In this document: positions 60,172 to 64,000 of the stretch, piece by piece | Position numbering within the stretch: position 1 is the first letter of the stretch | How the letters are laid out: each line of letters starts with the position of its first letter | Assembly (NCBI RefSeq): GCF_000494755.1 | Contig: NC_022657.1 | Span: forward strand, 5,556,001-5,620,000 | Reading direction: 5' to 3' | Length of the DNA: 64,000 nucleotides | DNA from: Amorphoplanes friuliensis DSM 7358 | GTDB taxonomy: Bacteria > Actinomycetota > Actinomycetes > Mycobacteriales > Micromonosporaceae | Notes under the pieces: generated by a model | What the model was told of the DNA's origin: nothing | Seen by the model: only the letters and a program-made list of their open reading frames with translations | Database searches by the model: none | Translations under genes and position numbers: made by a program

Positions 60172-61916
60172 GCGAGGCGGTCCAACTCGGTGCGGCGTTC
60201 GGCCAGGTGGCGGGCGCGGGCCTGGCGTTCGGCGTCGGGCAGGACGGCGGTCTCGCGGACGGCGGCGGCGGTCGCGGCCGTCGAGCGGTCCACGGCGGCG
60301 GCGCGGGCGGCGAACTCGTCGCGCAGGAAACGCTGGGTGCGGCGGACGGCCTCGCGGGAGTCGCGGCCGACGTGGAAGCTGACGTCGTCGACGTAGCGGC
60401 GGAGTTCGACCTTGGCCTGCTGGCGGCGTTGCTGGATCTGGCGTTCGCGTTCCTGCTTGATCAGGCGGCGGCCGAGGGTGAGGCCGGCGATCAGGCCGAT
60501 CGGGGCGGCGACGGCGACGTTGAAGATCGCGCCGAGGGCGCCGAGCATGTAGAAGCCGCCGTAGGTGACACGGGCGGCGGTGAACGCGCCGAGGAACTGC
60601 TGCATGCCGGACTTGTGGAAGTTGACGTCGAGGTCGCCGACCTTGCCGAGGCCCTGTTCCACCGACGGGAGGTCGACGTCGAGGCTGTCGTACTCGAGGT
60701 CGAAGCGTTCGGCGACGTCGCGGGCGAGCTGTTCGGTGCGGGTGACCAGCAGCATCAGGTTGTCGACGGCGGCGGCCGTGGCCTCGCGGGACGCCCAGGC
60801 CTGGAAGTCGCGCCAGGTCTCCTTGGGGTCGGATTCGTCGAGCAGCTCCTCGCCGCCGCGCAGCAGTCCGCGGAGGCGTTCGCGCAGGTCGTGGTCGACG
60901 TCGGCGGTCAGGTCCTGGATGCCGTCGCCGAGGACGGTCTGCCAGGAGCCGAGGGCGCGGGTGCGGCGCTGCTTCTCCGCGTACCGGTGGGTGATGGCCT
61001 CGGCCGCGGCCGGTGAGGCCGCCGCGGCCTGCTCGGCCTCCACGCGTTCGCGGAGCTGGGCGACCACAAACGCGAGCTCGGCGCGCGCCGCGGCCTGCAG
61101 GCCCGACCGGGCCGCGCCGAGGACGTCACGGCGCAGCAGCTCGACCAGGCGCGGGAAGCCGGACTCGGTGTTGAGCTCGGTGCTGTCGCGGGCCTGGGCG
61201 CGCAGCCGCAGGAACGACGAGACGGCGACGATGGGCACGTCGAGGCCCTGTTTGGCGAGGTGGCCGGCGTTGAGCTCGACGATGCGCCGCCACTCGCCGT
61301 GCAGGTCGGTCTTGGTGACGACGCAGTAGACGTGCGGGCAGCGGTCGAGGATCCGGCGCAGGAAGTCGACCTCGGGCGCGGTCAGCTCCTGGGACGCGTC
61401 GGTCACGAAGAGTGCGGCGTCCGCCGTGGTGAGCGCACCGAGGGTGAGGTTGCCGTGGGCGGAGTCGAGACCGCCGACTCCCGGGGTGTCGACGAACGAC
61501 AGACCCGCGCCGAGCAGCCGCCGGTCGAGGCGCACCTCGACACTGCGGGGTGTGGCGTCACCGGCGGACGATTCCTCGGTGACATAACGGCGGAGCTGGT
61601 CGAACGGCACGCCGACGGGGTTGAGCGTGCCGTCCTCGGCGGGGATCTGCAGCGTGACGGACGGCGGTGTGCCGAAGCGCAGCACAGTCGGCACGGCGGT
61701 GACGATGTCGGCGTCGACCGGACAGATGTCGGTGCGCAGCAGGGCGTTGACCAGGGTGCTCTTGCCCTGCTTGAACTCGCCGACGATCGCCACGGTCACG
61801 TCGGTGACCCGCAGGCGCTCAGCGGCCCGTTCCAGCCGTTCCGCGAGGTCGGGCCGGTCGTCGGTGATGGCCAGGCGGCGCGCGCCGTCCAGCTCGGCGA
61901 GCAGGTCCGTGGCCAC
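60168..61916 (-). CDS. Dynamin-like GTPase with membrane hairpin (first of pair, DynA/IniA-like)
   Basis: 582 residues; GTG start chosen after GAGGAACAG (the GTG at 61928 adds four residues). GTPase domain: P-loop IVGEFKQGKSTLVNALL, ADIVTAVPTVLRFG (switch 1), G3 FVDTPGVGGLDSAHG, G4 VVTKTDLHG. A helical stalk follows, then a hydrophobic hairpin near residues 475-510 (YGGFYMLGALGAIFNVAVAAP, LIAGLTLGR) which should anchor in the membrane, and a coiled basic C-terminus (LIKQERERQIQQRRQQAK). First of an operon with the smaller dynamin. Likely role in septation, sporulation or membrane repair. Confidence 0.94.
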   Translation of the reverse strand: MATDLLAELDGARRLAITDDRPDLAERLERAAERLRVTDVTVAIVGEFKQGKSTLVNALLRTDICPVDADIVTAVPTVLRFGTPPSVTLQIPAEDGTLNPVGVPFDQLRRYVTEESSAGDATPRSVEVRLDRRLLGAGLSFVDTPGVGGLDSAHGNLTLGALTTADAALFVTDASQELTAPEVDFLRRILDRCPHVYCVVTKTDLHGEWRRIVELNAGHLAKQGLDVPIVAVSSFLRLRAQARDSTELNTESGFPRLVELLRRDVLGAARSGLQAAARAELAFVVAQLRERVEAEQAAAASPAAAEAITHRYAEKQRRTRALGSWQTVLGDGIQDLTADVDHDLRERLRGLLRGGEELLDESDPKETWRDFQAWASREATAAAVDNLMLLVTRTEQLARDVAERFDLEYDSLDVDLPSVEQGLGKVGDLDVNFHKSGMQQFLGAFTAARVTYGGFYMLGALGAIFNVAVAAPIGLIAGLTLGRRLIKQERERQIQQRRQQAKVELRRYVDDVSFHVGRDSREAVRRTQRFLRDEFAARAAAVDRSTAATAAAVRETAVLPDAERQARARHLAERRTELDRLA

Positions 61917-61956
61917 CCTGTTCCTCACTGGTCCTCGACGAAGGCCTGCTCAGACC

Positions 61957-63030
61957 CTACGCGGGCGGCGCCACTTTCAGTAGGTCACCCCGGCGCACCC
62001 CGCGCAGCGTGCGCGTGGCGACGACGGTCCAGGCGGCGACCAGGGCGGCGTACAGGAGGACGGCAACGGCCGTGAGCAGGGCGGATCCGGTACGAACGGC
62101 AAGACCGGAGACGCCGGTGACCACGGTGCCGACCGGGAAGGTGAAGCTCCACCAGGTGAGCGAGAAGGGCAGGCCGGCCCGGGCGGTGCGCACGGTGATC
62201 GCGCCCGCGAGCGCCGCCCAGAACGCCGCAAAACCCAGCACCGGTACGCCGTAGAGCAGCGCGGCCAGCTGGGCGCCCTGCGCGTAGGGCTCGCTCAGCA
62301 CGCCGTCCGAGGCGCGCCCGAGCAGGTGGACGGCGGTGACCGACTGGCCGAGCGGCCCGAGCACGATCCACAGGGTCGGCACGAGCCGGGCGGGCCCGAC
62401 GCCGTGCCGCACCAGCCGCCCCCAGATCTGGCTGATCACCACGAGCGCGGCGAAGAGGCTGATCCCGACCATCGCGTAACAGGCCAGCAGCAGCTCGGTC
62501 CGGGCCGGCACGTGCGGGACGAGCAGCGCACCCGTGGCCGCGGAGACCATCGGCGAGACCACCGGCATGAGCCAGCCCCCGAAGGCCGCGTCCGGCCGGT
62601 CGCCGGTCCGGGTCATCATCCGGTACGGGACCAGAACGGCCACCACCAGCCCGAACCCGGTCCCGGCGGTCCACAGCACGAGGTCGACGACCACGGCCAG
62701 GGGTTCGCCGAGCCAGTCGCGTCCGAGCAGCAGCGTGCCCGCGCCGACGGTCATCAGGGCCATCGGCGGGGCGCCCCAGAAGTGGAACAGGACCGGGTCG
62801 TCCGCGTACGAGGTGCGGTGCCGGACCGTCGCGACCAGCAGGACCACCAGGAGCACCGCGGCGAGGGCCCAGACGACCGTGGCGAGGACGCGCAGGCCCG
62901 GCACGTGCACCGGCAGGGACGCGGCGGCCGTGGCGACGATGCCGGTGCCCATCACGGACGCGAACCAGTTGGGGCCGAACAGCGTGACAGGGGTGGTCCG
63001 GCGGGCCGGGCGTTCGAGCAGGGCGGTCAT
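61957..63030 (-). CDS. TDT-family (TehA/SLAC1/Mae1-like) membrane transporter
   Basis: 357 residues from an ATG after GGAGATC (an ATG at 63090 would put the start only 11 bp from the divergent LysR gene, leaving no room for a promoter). About ten membrane helices: PNWFASVMGTGIVATAAASL is the family entry signature, then VVWALAAVLLVVLLVATV, FHFWGAPPMALMTVGAGTLL, WLMPVVSPMVSAATGALLVP, LLLACYAMVGISLFAAL, TWWSFTFPVGTVVTGVSGLA. TDT transporters carry tellurite, dicarboxylates, sulfite or anions. The LysR-type regulator transcribed divergently is its probable controller. Confidence 0.92.
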   Translation of the reverse strand: MTALLERPARRTTPVTLFGPNWFASVMGTGIVATAAASLPVHVPGLRVLATVVWALAAVLLVVLLVATVRHRTSYADDPVLFHFWGAPPMALMTVGAGTLLLGRDWLGEPLAVVVDLVLWTAGTGFGLVVAVLVPYRMMTRTGDRPDAAFGGWLMPVVSPMVSAATGALLVPHVPARTELLLACYAMVGISLFAALVVISQIWGRLVRHGVGPARLVPTLWIVLGPLGQSVTAVHLLGRASDGVLSEPYAQGAQLAALLYGVPVLGFAAFWAALAGAITVRTARAGLPFSLTWWSFTFPVGTVVTGVSGLAVRTGSALLTAVAVLLYAALVAAWTVVATRTLRGVRRGDLLKVAPPA

Positions 63031-63089
63031 GATCTCCACTGTCCGGTCCCCCGGCCCGCCCCGGTAGCCGTCGTCTGCCTCTGGGGTCA

Positions 63090-63095
63090 TAGGCT
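63090..63095 (+). promoter_or_regulatory. -10 box TAGGCT of the LysR gene, leaderless geometry
   Basis: TAGGCT begins exactly 12 nt before the ATG at 63102 and no ribosome site precedes the start. It overlaps the region between the divergent transporter and the regulator. Confidence 0.45.
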
Positions 63096-63101
63096 GCGGT
63101 T

Positions 63102-64000
63102 ATGCCTCTGCCGCCGCAGGTCACCGACCTCACCGCGTTCGACCTGCTGCTCAGCGTCGCGCGGCTGGGCAGTGTGGGTCGCGCGGCGGCAGCACATCAC
63201 ATCTCCCAGCCGGCCGCCAGCGCCCGCCTGCGCGAGCTGGAACGCCGGCTCGGGCTGACCCTGCTGCACCGCTCGCCCCGCGGTTCGACGCTGACGGGTA
63301 CGGGTGCACTGGTCGCCGACTGGGCCCGGGCCGCCGTGGACGCCGCCGACGCGCTGGCCACCGGTGTCGCGGCGCTGCGGACGACCCACGAGAGCCGGCT
63401 GGCCGTCGCCGCGAGTCAGACCGTGGCGGAATACCTGCTGCCCGCGTGGCTGGTCGCCCTGCGGTCCGGGCATCCGGGGTTGAGCGTGACGCTGCGTGCC
63501 GCCAACTCCGCCGAGGTGGCGGCCGCGGTCCTCGCCGGCGAAGTGGACCTCGGTTTTGTCGAGGGGCCGGACGTGCCCGCCGGGCTGCACGCCGAGGCCG
63601 TCGCAGCCGACCGCCTGGCCGTGGTCGTCGGCACGGGCCACCCGTGGGCAAAACGGCGGCGCGGTGTCACACCGGACGAGCTGGCCGCGACCCCGCTGGT
63701 GTCCCGCGAGGCCGGCTCGGGCACACGGCGGGCGTTCGAGGAGGCGCTGCAGCCGCTGGTGGCCGCGGCGCCGCTGCTCGAGCTGTCGTCGACGACGGCG
63801 ATCAAGCACGCGATCGCGGCCGGCAGCGGAGCGGCGGTGCTCAGCTCGCTGGCCGTGACCGCCGAGCTGGCCGCCGGGACGCTCGTCGCGGTGCCGTCGG
63901 CGATGCCGTTGCAACGCCAGCTGCGGGCGGTCTGGCCGGCGGGTGCGCAGCTCACCGGTCCGGCCCGCGATCTGTACGCGATCGCCCGGCGCCACCGCTG
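63102..64000 (+). CDS. LysR-family transcriptional regulator, truncated at the window edge
   Basis: 299 complete codons up to the right edge; the frame is still open with ..ARRHR and probably stops within a few bases. N-terminal helix-turn-helix: LTAFDLLLSVARLGSVGRAA, SQPAASARLRELERRLGLTLLHR. Substrate-binding domain about 95-295 with two alpha/beta lobes: LAVAASQTVAEYLLPAWLVAL, GEVDLGFVEGPDVPAGLHAE, VSREAGSGTRRAFEEAL, AIKHAIAAGSGAAVLSSLAV. Divergent from the TDT transporter, as usual for LysR regulators of anion or acid transport (CysB/CysL-like). The effector is not known. Confidence 0.93.
   Translation, partial: MPLPPQVTDLTAFDLLLSVARLGSVGRAAAAHHISQPAASARLRELERRLGLTLLHRSPRGSTLTGTGALVADWARAAVDAADALATGVAALRTTHESRLAVAASQTVAEYLLPAWLVALRSGHPGLSVTLRAANSAEVAAAVLAGEVDLGFVEGPDVPAGLHAEAVAADRLAVVVGTGHPWAKRRRGVTPDELAATPLVSREAGSGTRRAFEEALQPLVAAAPLLELSSTTAIKHAIAAGSGAAVLSSLAVTAELAAGTLVAVPSAMPLQRQLRAVWPAGAQLTGPARDLYAIARRHR

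Noticed and set aside
63031..63090. Upstream ATG at 63090 as start of the TDT transporter
   Set aside because: It would leave 11 bp to the divergent LysR start and overlap its -10 box; the ATG at 63030 has a GGAG and begins at the family's usual N-terminus.

Overview
The window is very GC-rich DNA with GTG/TTG starts, dense ATGA/GTGA start-stop overlaps and actinobacterial-type protein families (L,D-transpeptidase, mycothiol-linked MDMPI fold, RamB beside isocitrate lyase, paired dynamin-like GTPases, polymer-degrading secreted enzymes). It looks like the chromosome of a filamentous actinobacterium, most plausibly Micromonosporaceae (Actinoplanes-like); that placement is an inference from gene content, not a database match. 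No rRNA, tRNA, CRISPR array, insertion sequence or phage module was seen.

Layout. 1-6.4 kb: the start of an efflux adaptor, a small unknown protein, a cell-wall pair (CAP protein and L,D-transpeptidase), a membrane acyltransferase and a secreted M64 peptidase. 5.8-11.5 kb: an ABC ATPase - FtsX permease - histidine kinase - response regulator operon, with an odd 645-bp gap before the regulator. 11.6-20.8 kb: a seven-gene chemosensory operon, cheW-cheR(TPR)-cheW-MCP-cheA(REC)-cheB-(REC)3-histidine kinase. Its order of domains closely mirrors the Wsp surface-sensing pathway of pseudomonads, but the last gene is a multi-receiver kinase instead of a diguanylate cyclase. 20.8-25.5 kb: a secreted amidase, acetyltransferase, two gene remnants (P-loop stub, TetR tail) around a palindrome, a small monooxygenase-like protein and an HSL-type hydrolase. 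25.5-30.8 kb: a second ABC/FtsX pair divergent from a kinase/regulator pair.

30.9-41.7 kb: a two-domain SUKH protein, O-methyltransferase, acetyltransferase, MarR regulator, DUF305 lipoprotein, chitin/cellulose-active LPMO, and a divergent pair of cyclic-di-GMP proteins (PAS-GGDEF-EAL and EAL-DICT), then a polysaccharide deacetylase. 40.2-44.7 kb: the glyoxylate shunt (RamB divergent from aceA-aceB), ending in a strong hairpin. 45-51.6 kb: a polyol dehydrogenase, pectate lyase, acetyltransferase, MDMPI-fold protein, HAD-like protein and a GH9 cellulase with a CebR-like operator. 51.7-58.6 kb: acetyltransferase-Nudix pair, a membrane-anchored Ig-like protein, an Hsp70-transmembrane-beta-propeller fusion and a lower-GC pair containing a Cys-rich unknown protein. 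58.7-64 kb: two coupled dynamin-like GTPases, a TDT-family transporter and a divergent LysR regulator cut by the window edge.

How parts fit together: plant/fungal polymer enzymes (LPMO, PL3, GH9) and glyoxylate-shunt genes suggest a soil saprophyte. Two ABC-FtsX/two-component modules and the cell-wall enzymes suggest envelope-stress handling. The Wsp-like cluster and the c-di-GMP enzymes suggest surface or developmental signalling. Several start codons without a Shine-Dalgarno site have a TANNNT -10 box exactly 12 nt upstream, the geometry of leaderless transcripts. Most exciting candidates: the Wsp-like operon with a kinase output and a dead third receiver, and the Hsp70-beta-propeller membrane fusion with its Ig-like neighbour.
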